Source: Pleomorphomonas sp. T1.2MG-36 (GTDB taxonomy: Bacteria > Pseudomonadota > Alphaproteobacteria > Rhizobiales > Pleomorphomonadaceae). From it: a DNA stretch of 64,000 bases. Position 1 is the stretch's first letter. Each line of letters begins with the position of its first letter. A model generated the notes under the pieces. That model was given only the letters and a program-made list of their open reading frames with translations, searched no databases and was not told where the DNA came from. Shown here in pieces: positions 36,258-45,713 of the stretch. The position numbers and the translations under genes were made by a program. The stretch is taken from NCBI RefSeq assembly GCF_950100655.1, contig NZ_CATNLY010000001.1:806001-870000 (forward strand). The letters run 5' to 3'.

Positions 36258-37697
36258 TCAGGCGAGACAGACGCGATCGCCGCCGGCCGCTTTCGCCTTA
36301 CGCAACGCCCGATCGACCCGATCAATGGCGGAACTGCGTTCCTCCCCGGCCGACAGCGGGGTGACGCCGACGCTGGCCGTCAACTGGGCAAGAACGCTGT
36401 CCCCGAAGGTCTCGGCGCCGATGATCTTCACGAGGCTGTCGGCAAAGCGGACGGCGGCGTCGGGACCGCCTTCCCGAATGATCACAAAATCGTCGCCGTC
36501 GAGGCGGGCCATCACGCCGTCACCACTGGCGACATCGGCCACGATCCGGCCGACCTTGCCGAGGGCGGCATCGCCGGCAGCGCGACCGAACCGATCGTTG
36601 AAGGCGCCGAAGGCATCCAGATCGATCATGATCAGGCTGAATGGGCCGGACGGAGCGCGGCGGGAGGACGCCCGCGCGTCGAACTCCGCCTCGAAGCCGG
36701 ACCGGTTGAGCAGGCCGGTCAGCACGTCTCGAAACGCAACGTCGCCGACGCGCTTCTTGTAGATGCCGAACGCCACCGAGATAAGAGCGAGCGAAACGAC
36801 GATGACGACAAAGCCGACGGCGAGGTTGAAGAGGAAGCCGAGCCACAAAGGCCGCATCGCCGCCGCTTCGTCCTGCTCGACCATCACCCGCCAGCCAAGA
36901 TCGGGGACGAGCCGATGCGACAGGAGAATGGTCCGCCCATTGCGTTGGAATGAGTACTGACCGCTCTCTTCCCGAAGAATTCGGTCGGCGATCGCGTCAA
37001 GCCCCTCGGACGTCCGAATGGAGGCCCCCACCGGCGTATCGGCGTCGGTGGCCACCACGATCTCGCCGCGCGCGTTGACGAAGTAGATGTTGCGATCGAA
37101 CTGTTCGCGATAGCGCGCGACGACGTTGCGCACCGTGCGGAAATCCAGACCGACGCCGGCAAGCCCGATCATCTTGCCGTCATGATCGACGACCCGATAG
37201 TTGATGAAAACGGTCAGAGCGTCGTTCTGCTGCTTGTTGATGTCGACGTTGACCTCATAAGGGGCCACCGCGTCGATCGACCGGAAGAACCAGTTATCGG
37301 CCGGATCGTCGCGCTTGAGGTGACGGGGCGGCGACTGGAAATGATAGTAGGCCTGCGTGTCGCGCGAGACCAGGAAGGCGGTGAAGGTGTTGTACCGGCT
37401 TTGAATGCGCTTGAGATAGCGGGTGATCGCCCCGAGATCGAGCTCACCAGAATGCAGCCAGTCCTGCACGAAGGTATCGTTGGCCATCAGCGAGGAGACC
37501 AGGATCGGCCGCACCAGATCGGTCTGGATCTCGGAGTAGATGTTGGAGCCGGTGAGCGGCAACTCGGTTTCGACGATCGATTGTCTCACGGTGTCGACGG
37601 CGACGAGATAGCTGACCATGTTGGTGATCAGGAAGCCGATGGCGAGAATGGCGCCGATCAATGGGATCATGCGCATCCGGTCCAGCTTGGCGGTCAT
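36258..37697 (-). CDS. Membrane protein with Cache sensor and degenerate GGDEF domain
   Basis: 479 residues. TM1 at about 10-32, a periplasmic double-Cache-type sensor to about 280 (AFLVSRDTQAYYHF, LAGVGLDFRTVRNVVARY), TM2 at about 288-313, then a GGDEF fold. The active-site loop reads DGDDF instead of GGDEF or GGEEF at residues 400-404. The usual F-K-x-x-N-D segment is FGAFND and the GH of GHxxGD is GR, so synthesis of c-di-GMP is doubtful. ATG at 37697 with GGGAGGAAGA upstream. Confidence 0.9.
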   Translation of the reverse strand: MTAKLDRMRMIPLIGAILAIGFLITNMVSYLVAVDTVRQSIVETELPLTGSNIYSEIQTDLVRPILVSSLMANDTFVQDWLHSGELDLGAITRYLKRIQSRYNTFTAFLVSRDTQAYYHFQSPPRHLKRDDPADNWFFRSIDAVAPYEVNVDINKQQNDALTVFINYRVVDHDGKMIGLAGVGLDFRTVRNVVARYREQFDRNIYFVNARGEIVVATDADTPVGASIRTSEGLDAIADRILREESGQYSFQRNGRTILLSHRLVPDLGWRVMVEQDEAAAMRPLWLGFLFNLAVGFVVIVVSLALISVAFGIYKKRVGDVAFRDVLTGLLNRSGFEAEFDARASSRRAPSGPFSLIMIDLDAFGAFNDRFGRAAGDAALGKVGRIVADVASGDGVMARLDGDDFVIIREGGPDAAVRFADSLVKIIGAETFGDSVLAQLTASVGVTPLSAGEERSSAIDRVDRALRKAKAAGGDRVCLA

Positions 37698-37801
37698 TCT
37701 TCCTCCCGGCACGGCATGAGCGCCGTCGCCACGTCTACGTCATCAAACCTGTGATTCGTTACACCCCCCTTCTACCATAGGTCGAGCCGGCGTCTCGCCG
37801 A

Positions 37802-38863
37802 TCAGTCTTCCGGAAATGATGGATTTTCCTCATCCTTGTCGGTCACCTCGAAACCGAGAAGGTTCCAGGACTGCAGCATGTGCGGCGGCAGCGGCGCGGT
37901 GACGTCGATCGGTTGGCCACCCGCCGGGTGCGGGATGGTGAGACGACGGGCGAGGAGATGCAGCCTGTTCTGGATACCGCCGGGAAGCTGCCAGTTCTCG
38001 ATGTCGAAATAGCGAGGGTCGCCGATGATCGGGTGGCCTATCGCCTGACAATGGACGCGCAACTGATGGGTGCGCCCCGTCGTCGGCTTCATGGTCAGCC
38101 ACGACAGGCGGCCGGCCGAATGCTCGACGATCGAGTAAAAGGTGACGGCGTGCTGGGCATCGGGCTCGCCATGCTTGGCCACCGTCATCATGTCGCCGTC
38201 CGGCCCCGAAACGCGCTTCAGCCAGCTTGAGATCTTGCCCTGGGCCGGCTTGGGCTGGCCGAACACCAGAGCCCAATAGATCTTGCGCGCCGAACGGGTC
38301 TGGAACGTGCGGGCCAGCGTCGCCGCCGCGAGGCGCGAGCGGGCGACCAGCAGGCAGCCGGAGGTCTCGCGATCGAGGCGATGGACGAGGCGCGGCTTGA
38401 CGCCCTTGCGGTCACGCAAGGCTTCCAGCATGCCGTCGATGTGGCGCGTCATGCCGGATCCGCCCTGCACTGCCAGCCCTGCCGGCTTGTTGAAGACGAA
38501 GACATGCTCGTCCTCATAAAGCAGCAAGGAGCGCAGGTACTCGGCCTCGTTGGCGGAGGCCACCTGCTTCGGGCGCGCCATCGGCGCACCACCTTCGCCA
38601 TCGTAGAAGGATGCGCCGCTTTGCGCCGCGTCGCCATATTGCACCGGCGGCACCCGAACGGTCTGGCCGGCGCCGAGGCGCTGGTCGGTCTTGCAGCGCC
38701 CGCCGTCGACGCGCACCTGACCCGATCGGATCAGCTTCTGCAAATGCCCGAAGCCGAGGCCGGGGAAGTGGTCCTTGAACCACCGGTCGAGGCGCATGCC
38801 AGCCTCGTCCTTTGCCACGATGATCGTCTCGACGCGCGGCCCGCCGGGCGTTCCATGGGTCAT
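37802..38863 (-). CDS. rluC: RluA-family 23S rRNA pseudouridine synthase (RluC-type)
   Basis: Modifies uridines in 23S rRNA; 353 residues. An N-terminal S4-like RNA-binding domain (GHLQKLIRSGQVRVDGGRC) is followed by the catalytic domain with the signature VHRLDRETSGCLLVARS, where the aspartate attacks the base, and TGRTHQLRVHCQAIGHPIIG. Starts with ATG at 38863, overlapping crcB by four bases (ATGA), a conserved pairing as I recall it. Site specificity (RluC against RluD) is not settled by sequence. Confidence 0.92.
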   Translation of the reverse strand: MTHGTPGGPRVETIIVAKDEAGMRLDRWFKDHFPGLGFGHLQKLIRSGQVRVDGGRCKTDQRLGAGQTVRVPPVQYGDAAQSGASFYDGEGGAPMARPKQVASANEAEYLRSLLLYEDEHVFVFNKPAGLAVQGGSGMTRHIDGMLEALRDRKGVKPRLVHRLDRETSGCLLVARSRLAAATLARTFQTRSARKIYWALVFGQPKPAQGKISSWLKRVSGPDGDMMTVAKHGEPDAQHAVTFYSIVEHSAGRLSWLTMKPTTGRTHQLRVHCQAIGHPIIGDPRYFDIENWQLPGGIQNRLHLLARRLTIPHPAGGQPIDVTAPLPPHMLQSWNLLGFEVTDKDEENPSFPED

Positions 38864-39243
38864 GCAAAGGCCCTCACGAAGTGGAGACCGGCAACCAGCG
38901 CGGCCAACGACAGGACGATCGAGCCGCCGACATAGAGGGCGGCGGCGCCGATCGCGCCACGTTCGAACAATACGACGCTGTCGAGCGAGAAGGAGGACAG
39001 CGTGGTGAAACCGCCGAGAATGCCCACCGCCACGAACAGGCGAAGGGACTCGGATCCGTCGAATCTGACGGCCAGGAGCTCGATGAACAGTCCCATGACG
39101 AAGGATCCGACGATGTTGACGATCATCGTGCCAAAGGGAAAGTCCGGCCCGAGGAGCCGACCGGTGCCGACGCCTACCAGATAGCGGCAGACCGAGCCGA
39201 GGGCGCCGCCCAGGGCGACGAGGAGCACGGAGACAAACGACAT
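38860..39243 (-). CDS. crcB: Fluoride exporter CrcB/Fluc
   Basis: Small membrane channel of 127 residues with four transmembrane helices that works as a dual-topology dimer to export fluoride. Hallmarks: GGALGSVCRYLVG, PFGTMIVNIVGSFVMG with the conserved Asn and TMIVN stretch, and GILGGFTTLSSFSLD with the Phe-box. ATG at 39243; an in-frame TTG nine bases upstream is possible. I see no fluoride riboswitch before it. Overlaps rluC. Confidence 0.95.
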   Translation of the reverse strand: MSFVSVLLVALGGALGSVCRYLVGVGTGRLLGPDFPFGTMIVNIVGSFVMGLFIELLAVRFDGSESLRLFVAVGILGGFTTLSSFSLDSVVLFERGAIGAAALYVGGSIVLSLAALVAGLHFVRAFA

Positions 39244-39568
39244 GGACGACAACTCGGCCGAAAAGGAGCCGGATCGACATCAGCGATGACGGCAAGCGGC
39301 AATTCCGCGCTTTCTAGATCATCGCCCGTCAAATTGGAACCTCAATCGCCGCCTGGCGTTCGTAGAGCAGATCAAATGGCCGACCGGCCGGCAACGGCTC
39401 CCCAATCGTGGTACAGTGGATGACAGACACGGCAACGTCGGCGAAAATGCCCGGATTGCGGGCAATCCCGCCAAGGAGGCGCGCTTGCGGATTTGTGCAT
39501 ATTCCGCTATTTCCACGCCGCCGGATCGAGCCGACGTCACCGACGTCCGATCCCTGTGACGGTTCTCC
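39244..39568. other. Divergent intergenic region between crcB and kup
   Basis: About 325 bp. It holds the promoters of both genes. I looked for the fluoride riboswitch pattern (GGNGATGG...AACC pairing) on the crcB side and did not find it. A GCCCGGATTGCGGGC inverted repeat lies at about 39448 on the kup side. Nothing else. Confidence 0.4.
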
Positions 39569-41515
39569 ATGAACGACGCAAAATCAAAAGCCCCGCAGAC
39601 GGCCGCCCCCGGCGCGCCCTCCCCGACCGTGGACGCGAACGGTCACGGAGAGCATCCCCACGCCAACGGCTCGATGCTGGGCCTCGCCGTCGGTTCGGTC
39701 GGCGTCGTCTATGGTGACATCGGCACGAGCCCGCTCTATGCCTTCCGCGAAGCCTTGCACCACACGGCCGCCGACGGCCTGACTCGGTCCGAGGTGACGG
39801 GCGTCGTGTCGCTGCTTATCTGGTCGCTGACCCTGGTCGTGACGCTGAAATACGTCCTTTTCTTGATGTATGCCGACAACAAGGGCGAAGGCGGCACGCT
39901 GTCTCTGGTGGCGCTGGTGCGCGGCGCGCTCGGCAAGCGCGGCGGCTTCGCCCTGGTCATCGGCATCCTCGGCGCCTCGATGTTCTTCGGCGACGCCGTC
40001 ATCACGCCCGCCATCTCGGTCCTGTCGGCCGTCGAAGGCCTCAAGGTCGTGGCGCCGGGCTTCTCACATTACGTCGTCCCGCTGACGATCGTGATCCTCA
40101 TCGCGCTGTTCACCATCCAGAGTTTCGGCACCGGCCGCGTCGCGATTTGGTTCGGACCGATCACCGCGCTGTGGTTTCTCTGCCTGGGCGGTCTGGGCCT
40201 GATGCACGTCAGCGACGACCCGACGATCCTCTACGCGCTGTTGCCGACATCGGCGGTCGCCTTCGTCATCAGCCACGGCTTTCTCGCCCTCGTCGTCATT
40301 GGCTCGGTCTTTCTGGCCGTCACCGGCGCCGAAGCGCTTTACGCCGACATGGGCCACTTCGGCCGGAGACCGATCCAGCTCGCCTGGCTGGTGCTGGTGT
40401 TCCCAGCCCTGACGCTGAACTACCTCGGCCAGGGGGCGCTGGTGCTTTCTCGCCCCGAGGCGCTGGAAAACCCGTTCTTCCTGATGGTGCCGCAGCCGAT
40501 CCTCATTCCCTTCATCCTGCTGGCCACCATCGCCACCATCATCGCCAGCCAGGCCGTCATCACCGGCGCTTTCTCGCTCACCCAGCAGGCGGTCCAGCTC
40601 GGCCTCATTCCCCGCATCGAGAGCCGTCACACCTCCGAGACGCAGGCCGGCCAGATCTACCTGCCGCGCATCAACTGGCTGCTGCTCGCCGGCATCCTCG
40701 CGCTGGTCGTCTTCTTCCGGTCGTCGAGTGCCCTGGCGTCCGCCTACGGCATCTCCGTGACCGGCGAAATGGTGATGTCGTCTATGCTGGCCTTCATCGT
40801 GGTCTGGAAGGTCTGGAAATGGTCGATCTGGGTGGCCGTCGCCATCGTCGCGCCCTTCCTGTCGATGGAGATCATCTTCCTGTCGGCCAACCTGCTCAAG
40901 GTATTCGACGGCGGCTACCTGCCGCTGACCCTGGCGCTCTGCGTCGCGACCTGCATGTGGACCTGGGTGCGCGGCAGCGAGTTGGTGTTCGAGAAGTCCC
41001 ACCGCGAGAACATTCCGCTCAACGACCTGATCAAGATGCTCGGCAAGTCGCACCCGGTGCGGGTCGGCGGCACCGCCGTGTTCCTGACTTCCGACCCGGA
41101 CATCGCTCCCAGCGCGCTGCTGCACAATCTCAAGCACAACAACGTCCTGCACGCCAAGAACATCATCATGACCGTGCATGTGGTGACGACGCCGCGCTAT
41201 CCGGACGACCAGCGTGTGAAGATCGAGCCGCTGTCGGAAGACTTCCTCCTCGTCGAGCTGACCTTCGGCTATATGGAGACGCCGAACGTGCCGCGCGCGC
41301 TGGCTCAATGCCGCAAGCAAGGCATCAAGTTCGACATCATGGCGACGTCGTTCTTCCTCAACCGTCGCTCCTTCAAGCCGAGCCCGCAGTCGCCGATGCC
41401 GATGTGGCAGAACCGGCTGTTCATCTCGCTGACGCGCGTGGCGGCCAACGCCACCGACTTCTATCGCCTGCCCTCCAACCGAGTGATCGAGCTCGGACAG
41501 CAACTCACGGTTTGA
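39569..41515 (+). CDS. kup: KUP-family potassium uptake protein
   Basis: K+/H+ symporter of 648 residues with twelve transmembrane helices and a soluble C-terminal domain. N-terminal GSVGVVYGDIGTSPLYAFRE is the KUP signature; the proton-linked residues lie in ALYADMGHFGRRPIQLAW and NYLGQGALVL. The C-terminal domain is about residues 470-648 (AVFLTSDPDIAPSALLHNLK). Acts in the inner membrane, supplying K+ constitutively. The first 35 residues are disordered and Ala/Pro-rich. Single gene. Confidence 0.96.
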   Translation: MNDAKSKAPQTAAPGAPSPTVDANGHGEHPHANGSMLGLAVGSVGVVYGDIGTSPLYAFREALHHTAADGLTRSEVTGVVSLLIWSLTLVVTLKYVLFLMYADNKGEGGTLSLVALVRGALGKRGGFALVIGILGASMFFGDAVITPAISVLSAVEGLKVVAPGFSHYVVPLTIVILIALFTIQSFGTGRVAIWFGPITALWFLCLGGLGLMHVSDDPTILYALLPTSAVAFVISHGFLALVVIGSVFLAVTGAEALYADMGHFGRRPIQLAWLVLVFPALTLNYLGQGALVLSRPEALENPFFLMVPQPILIPFILLATIATIIASQAVITGAFSLTQQAVQLGLIPRIESRHTSETQAGQIYLPRINWLLLAGILALVVFFRSSSALASAYGISVTGEMVMSSMLAFIVVWKVWKWSIWVAVAIVAPFLSMEIIFLSANLLKVFDGGYLPLTLALCVATCMWTWVRGSELVFEKSHRENIPLNDLIKMLGKSHPVRVGGTAVFLTSDPDIAPSALLHNLKHNNVLHAKNIIMTVHVVTTPRYPDDQRVKIEPLSEDFLLVELTFGYMETPNVPRALAQCRKQGIKFDIMATSFFLNRRSFKPSPQSPMPMWQNRLFISLTRVAANATDFYRLPSNRVIELGQQLTV

Positions 41516-41753
41516 CGGTTGCCTCCATTGGGCGTGGCCGCCAATTTCGAAACCTGAGCGCGACCGTTGCATTGTGGCAACAAAGCGGCGGGAAGGCGGA
41601 ACCAATGCCGGAATTCCGCGTATAAGCGCTTGAAGGTCCACGACGCACTCTGCATCGTTCTTTTGTCAGTTTCGTGTTCGGCGCGGAATTCCGAGTCGAA
41701 CCCCAGTTTTGTTGTGCCCCTCCCCTCAAACCTTCGGATTCGGTTCTTTCACG

Positions 41754-42356
41754 ATGATGAGAAAGATACTTCTCCTGGCGGCGGCTACACTAGTGGCCGT
41801 GCCGCTCCATATGGGTGCCGCTCGTGCCGAAGAGGCAACCGTTCGCTTCTGGGATCCCGCCTCGGGCGGTTTCCAGACGATCACGCGCAAGCCTTCTGCC
41901 CGTTCGATGGAAAGCCCGGTCAAGAAGGAACTGATCGACTACGCCGGTCCCTACGGCAACGGAACGATCATCGTCAACACGACCGAGCGTCGCCTCTACT
42001 ACGTGTTTGGCGACGGCACGGCGATGAAGTACGGCATCGGCGTCGGCCGCCCCGGCTTCACCTGGCAGGGCACGCACCACATCACCCGCAAGGCCGAATG
42101 GCCCGGCTGGACCCCGCCGCCGGCCATGCGCAAGCGCCAGCCCAAGCTGCCCTATTTCATGCCGGGCGGCCCCGACAATCCGCTGGGCGCCCGCGCCATG
42201 TACATCGGCTCGACCATTTATCGCATTCACGGGACCGCTGAGCCGTGGACCATCGGTCAGGCCGTGTCGTCGGGCTGCATCCGCATGACCAACGACGATG
42301 TCGCCGATCTCTACGAGCGCGTCGGCGTCGGCACCAAGGTCGTCGTCGTTCGCTGA
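41754..42356 (+). CDS. L,D-transpeptidase (ErfK/YbiS/YcfS/YnhG, YkuD domain)
   Basis: Exported peptidoglycan or lipoprotein crosslinking enzyme of 200 residues. Signal peptide of about 25 residues (KILLLAAATLVAVPLHMGAARA) followed by the YkuD domain: IIVNTTERRLYYVF, YGIGVGRPGFTWQG, and the catalytic motif from the His of RIHGTAEPWTIG to VSSGCIRM (HxxxxxxSxGCxR), with the catalytic Cys. MMRK ATG at 41754. No LysM or other binding domain. A strong terminator follows. Confidence 0.95.
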   Translation: MMRKILLLAAATLVAVPLHMGAARAEEATVRFWDPASGGFQTITRKPSARSMESPVKKELIDYAGPYGNGTIIVNTTERRLYYVFGDGTAMKYGIGVGRPGFTWQGTHHITRKAEWPGWTPPPAMRKRQPKLPYFMPGGPDNPLGARAMYIGSTIYRIHGTAEPWTIGQAVSSGCIRMTNDDVADLYERVGVGTKVVVVR

Positions 42357-42376
42357 CACTATTGGTGACGTAATTC

Positions 42377-42411
42377 AAAACGCCGTCGCGGCAGGCCCGC
42401 GGCGGCGTTTT
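42377..42411. terminator. Terminator between the L,D-transpeptidase and DUF971 genes
   Basis: AAAACGCCG-T-CGCGG pairs with CCGCG-G-CGGCGTTTT around CAGGC (15 bp including one G-U pair). T runs on both strands suit the converging genes. Confidence 0.92.
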
Positions 42412-42429
42412 CACATCCGGTCGGAGACG

Positions 42430-42780
42430 TCAGCGCGTGAGACCCTTGGCTTCGAGCTCGGCGAGATAGGCCGCGAACAAGGCCTCCCTGTCGCGACCGG
42501 TCTCGTAGAGGATGGTCCATGTATAGAGGCCGCTGTCATGGCCGTCGTCGAACACCAGACGAACGGCATAGGAGCCGACCGGCTCGACGGCGGTAATCGT
42601 GACGTTCTGCTTGCCGGTGACTGTGACGCGCTGGCTTGGCGCATGGCCCTGAACCTCGGCCGAGGGCGAGTTCACCCTCAGCAGTTCGGCAGGAATGACA
42701 AAGGACTTGCCGTCCTCGAAAGACACCGCCAGCGAACGCTTGTCGGCGGAAAGGCGGATTTCGGTGGGCCAAACGGCCAT
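42430..42780 (-). CDS. DUF971 (GBBH-like N-terminal) domain protein
   Basis: 116 residues; domain resembles the N-terminal Zn domain of gamma-butyrobetaine hydroxylase. Key pattern: EIRLSADKRSLAVSFEDGKSF, PAELLRVNSPSAEVQGHAPSQ, ITAVEPVGSYAVRLVFDDGHDSGLYTWTIL, ending in a helix. The DGHDSGLYTW stretch is the family hallmark. Function unknown; proteins like this have been linked to Fe-S/Mrp partners in other genomes, not shown here. ATG at 42780. Confidence 0.92.
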   Translation of the reverse strand: MAVWPTEIRLSADKRSLAVSFEDGKSFVIPAELLRVNSPSAEVQGHAPSQRVTVTGKQNVTITAVEPVGSYAVRLVFDDGHDSGLYTWTILYETGRDREALFAAYLAELEAKGLTR

Positions 42781-42968
42781 GACGCACTCCGATCGAACGT
42801 AAGGGAACCGGGATCGGTGCATACATAGCGCCGGTACGCGCCGGCACCAAGCGCCGTAAGGGCATATCCGGCCGGAGCGAAACGGCGATCGACGGAGCCA
42901 AGCCTACAAAATGGAGCTCAAGACGGCACCACGCAGGCCCACAGCCGCGGCCCGTATGCCGGCGCGGC

Positions 42969-45017
42969 CTAGGGAGTGTCGTGGCCGCGACGCCAGCCGG
43001 TGTCGTCGTTGACGGCGTTCGCCAGCCGATCTCCGAGCCGGCGGAGATGTTTGACCGAAGCGACGGCATCCGGATAATTGGCGTCGCGCCAGACCTGGAA
43101 CTCCTCCTCGGGCATCGGCTTGGCGAAGTGATAGCCCTGCACCAGACAGCAGCCGAGACGCCGCACCAGGTCCAACTGATCGGCCGTCTCGACGCCTTCG
43201 GCCACCACCTCGCAATCGATGGCCTTGCCGATGCCGATGATCGCCGACACCAGGGATTCCATCTGGCAGTTGCCCGCCAGCGCGGCGATGAAGGTCTGGT
43301 CGATCTTCAAGCGGTCGGGCTTCAGCTGGGACAGATAGGCGATGTTGGAATAGCCGGTGCCGAAGTCATCCAGTGCGACATGCACGCCGAGCGCCTCAAG
43401 CCCCTTCAGGTTGCGCGTCACCTCGATGTTGTTGCCCAGGATGACGCCTTCGGTGATCTCGAGTTCGAGCCGATCGGGGCTGACGTTGTGACGGCGAAGG
43501 ATGTCGCGGACCTGTCCGACGAACTCGCGCCGCTGGAAATGCATTGCCGAGACATTGACGGCGGCGATCGGCGGATACTGCCAGATCGTCGCCCATCTGG
43601 CGGCGGTACTGACCGCCTCTTCGATGACGAAGTTGTCGATCTCGATGATGAGGTCGGACGCTTCGGCCGCTGGAATGAACTCGCCCGGCGGCACCTGCCG
43701 GCCGGTCTCCTTGTCCGTCCACCGGATCAGCGCCTCGGCCGACGGAACATAGCCGCGCTCCACATCGACCTGCGGCTGCCAGTAAAGGGTGAGCTCGCCG
43801 TCGCGGAGAGCTGCCCGCAGCCGCTCGCGCAATGCCAGAACCTTGTGGCGTTCGTTGAGGATGTCGGTGTCGTAGAACTGGAGACGCGATTTGCCGCGCG
43901 ACTTCGCCTTGTAGAGCGCGAGGTCGGCGAGCTGCAGCACCTCGTGAAAATCGCGGCTGTCCGAAGGCCAGACGGCGGCGCCGCCCGAGCAACGGACGTC
44001 GATGTCGGTATCGCCGAAGCGCACGACCGATTGCAGGCGCTGGAACGACGCGCGCAGCAGCGTCACCGCGCCCGCCTCGACGAAGCCATCGGTGGAGACC
44101 ACGACCACGAACTCGTCGCCACCCCAGCGCACCACCAGCGCATCCTGGCCGAAGGACGCGACGAGATTGCGCACGAAGACCTTCAGCACATGATCGCCGG
44201 CCATGTGGCCCAGTTCGTCGTTGACCTCCTTGAAGTTGTCGAGGTCGAAGACCATGACCGCCTTGGTGGCCTGCGGATCGAAATGGATGCCTTCGATCCA
44301 GCGTTCGAAGGCCCGGCGGTTGAGCACGCCCGTGGTGACGTCGTGGTCGGCGCGATAGTTGGCCTGCCAGGTGGCCCGACGGTTGAGCACGAGTAGCGCA
44401 AGCATCGAGACGATGGCCCCCACCAGCGCGATGGAGAGCTTCAGCATGGCCGAGTAGCTCGCCGCCAGCGTCTCGCCCTGCAAGGCGATGTAGCGCGTCC
44501 CCTGCTCCGACATGTTCTCCTGAAGCAGGCGGAACTTTTCCGACAGGCGCCTGAGGTCGCCGTCGAGCGCATTCAGGATGGCGGAATCGTCGGGGCCGAC
44601 GCTCGCAAATGCAATGCTCAGTCCGGAAGCCAGTTCGGCGATGCTGTCGATCTGGGTGATCAGCGCGGCATCGCCCGGCATGATGAAGGAAGGACGCGCG
44701 TTCTCGATGGTGGCGAGCAGTCGTCCGAGCGCCTCGCGGATATCGTCGGCGTCTTCGGCGGTAAAGCCGAGGATCAGGCGGTTGCCGAGCTTTCGGCGCG
44801 ACATTTCCACGAGCTTGGCCTGATCGCCGATGTCGCGGCCGGCCTGAATGGCCTCGCTGGCGTTCGACGCCTCGATGCGTTCAAAGGTGCGATAGGCCTC
44901 AAGGGCGGAGTTTTCGGCGAAAACAAGCAAGACGGCGGTAAAGATGATCGGCAGCAGATTCGCTACCCGTCGCAGGACTTCGGCTTTGCGGATACGCAGG
45001 AACGCAAGCAGGTTCAT
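42969..45017 (-). CDS. Membrane GGDEF-EAL protein (c-di-GMP turnover)
   Basis: 682 residues. TM1 at about 17-37, an all-helical periplasmic sensor, TM2 at about 190-212, then a GGDEF domain with intact RWGGDEFVVVV and DLDNFKEVNDELGHMAGD, and an EAL domain with all metal motifs: AEALIRW, LEITEG, DDFGTGYSN, DRLKIDQTF, VAEGVET and VQGYHFAKP. It may thus be bifunctional, but EAL activity is expected to dominate in such fusions. ATG at 45017. It does not pair with the degenerate GGDEF gene 7 kb away. Confidence 0.95.
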   Translation of the reverse strand: MNLLAFLRIRKAEVLRRVANLLPIIFTAVLLVFAENSALEAYRTFERIEASNASEAIQAGRDIGDQAKLVEMSRRKLGNRLILGFTAEDADDIREALGRLLATIENARPSFIMPGDAALITQIDSIAELASGLSIAFASVGPDDSAILNALDGDLRRLSEKFRLLQENMSEQGTRYIALQGETLAASYSAMLKLSIALVGAIVSMLALLVLNRRATWQANYRADHDVTTGVLNRRAFERWIEGIHFDPQATKAVMVFDLDNFKEVNDELGHMAGDHVLKVFVRNLVASFGQDALVVRWGGDEFVVVVSTDGFVEAGAVTLLRASFQRLQSVVRFGDTDIDVRCSGGAAVWPSDSRDFHEVLQLADLALYKAKSRGKSRLQFYDTDILNERHKVLALRERLRAALRDGELTLYWQPQVDVERGYVPSAEALIRWTDKETGRQVPPGEFIPAAEASDLIIEIDNFVIEEAVSTAARWATIWQYPPIAAVNVSAMHFQRREFVGQVRDILRRHNVSPDRLELEITEGVILGNNIEVTRNLKGLEALGVHVALDDFGTGYSNIAYLSQLKPDRLKIDQTFIAALAGNCQMESLVSAIIGIGKAIDCEVVAEGVETADQLDLVRRLGCCLVQGYHFAKPMPEEEFQVWRDANYPDAVASVKHLRRLGDRLANAVNDDTGWRRGHDTP

Positions 45018-45196
45018 GCCGCCACCTCTCGGCGGCGCTTGCCTTGTCTTGCTGTCTCCTCCCAGCCGAACCGCGACATGTCCTCACGCCCCGTCCACAA
45101 GCATGAAGAGCAACTCTAGGGGCGAACCGTTTCAGAAGTCTTTCCTTGATAGGACATTTAGCGGAGGGCGTTATCCAATCGTCTAACTTGTGACGC

Positions 45197-45526
45197 TCAG
45201 CTGATCGACTGGGCAACCACGATGAAAAACGGCAGCAGCATTACGCCCGAACAAAGACTCCAGGCCCCGGCGATCGCCGTCGATGCCACCAGCCAGCCGA
45301 GATTGCGATGTTCGATCCGCCGGCCGCGGATGGCGTTGCGCATCAGGATGGCCGGGCCGGCGAACATGATCAGAAAAGTCTGGGCAATACCAAGCAGAAT
45401 GGTCTCCGCCTGCATCTCGAAACGGGCCGGCTTGGACGTCACCAGCTGATAGAGCGACGACAGAACACCGGCCAGGACAAAGCCCAGAGCGATCGAAAAA
45501 CAGGTCACCAGAATCTCGACATCCAT
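45197..45526 (-). CDS. Small membrane protein of unknown function
   Basis: 109 residues with three or four hydrophobic segments (VTCFSIALGFVLAGVLSSLY, LLGIAQTFLIMFAGPAILM and LVASTAIAGAWSLCSGVMLL). I believe relatives of this kind are common in Hyphomicrobiales (DUF6949-like), but that is memory and not certain. The start ATG at 45526 begins MDVEILVTC; the frame continues 16 codons upstream. Opposite to the next gene with a 187-bp gap. Confidence 0.75.
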   Translation of the reverse strand: MDVEILVTCFSIALGFVLAGVLSSLYQLVTSKPARFEMQAETILLGIAQTFLIMFAGPAILMRNAIRGRRIEHRNLGWLVASTAIAGAWSLCSGVMLLPFFIVVAQSIS

Positions 45527-45713
45527 TGCTGTTAACCCCGCCTTAACCCTGATCCGAAATGAAACAATAAGCACTGATCTGTCTGCAACGTGGCAAGGCG
45601 CGGGCCGCGATGGCGCGCACCGGTCCAGATGGCGAAACGGGCGGAGTTCAGCGGCGCATCCGGACGGTCGATGACGACGGTCCGGGTAACCTGTTTCAAT
45701 TCGGGAGGCGGTC

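Noticed and set aside
37802..39295. 497-codon frame joining rluC with its upstream region
   Set aside because: The 5' part is an out-of-frame reading of crcB; the real rluC starts at 38863.
39244..39568. Fluoride riboswitch upstream of crcB
   Set aside because: I searched for the conserved core on the minus strand and did not find it.
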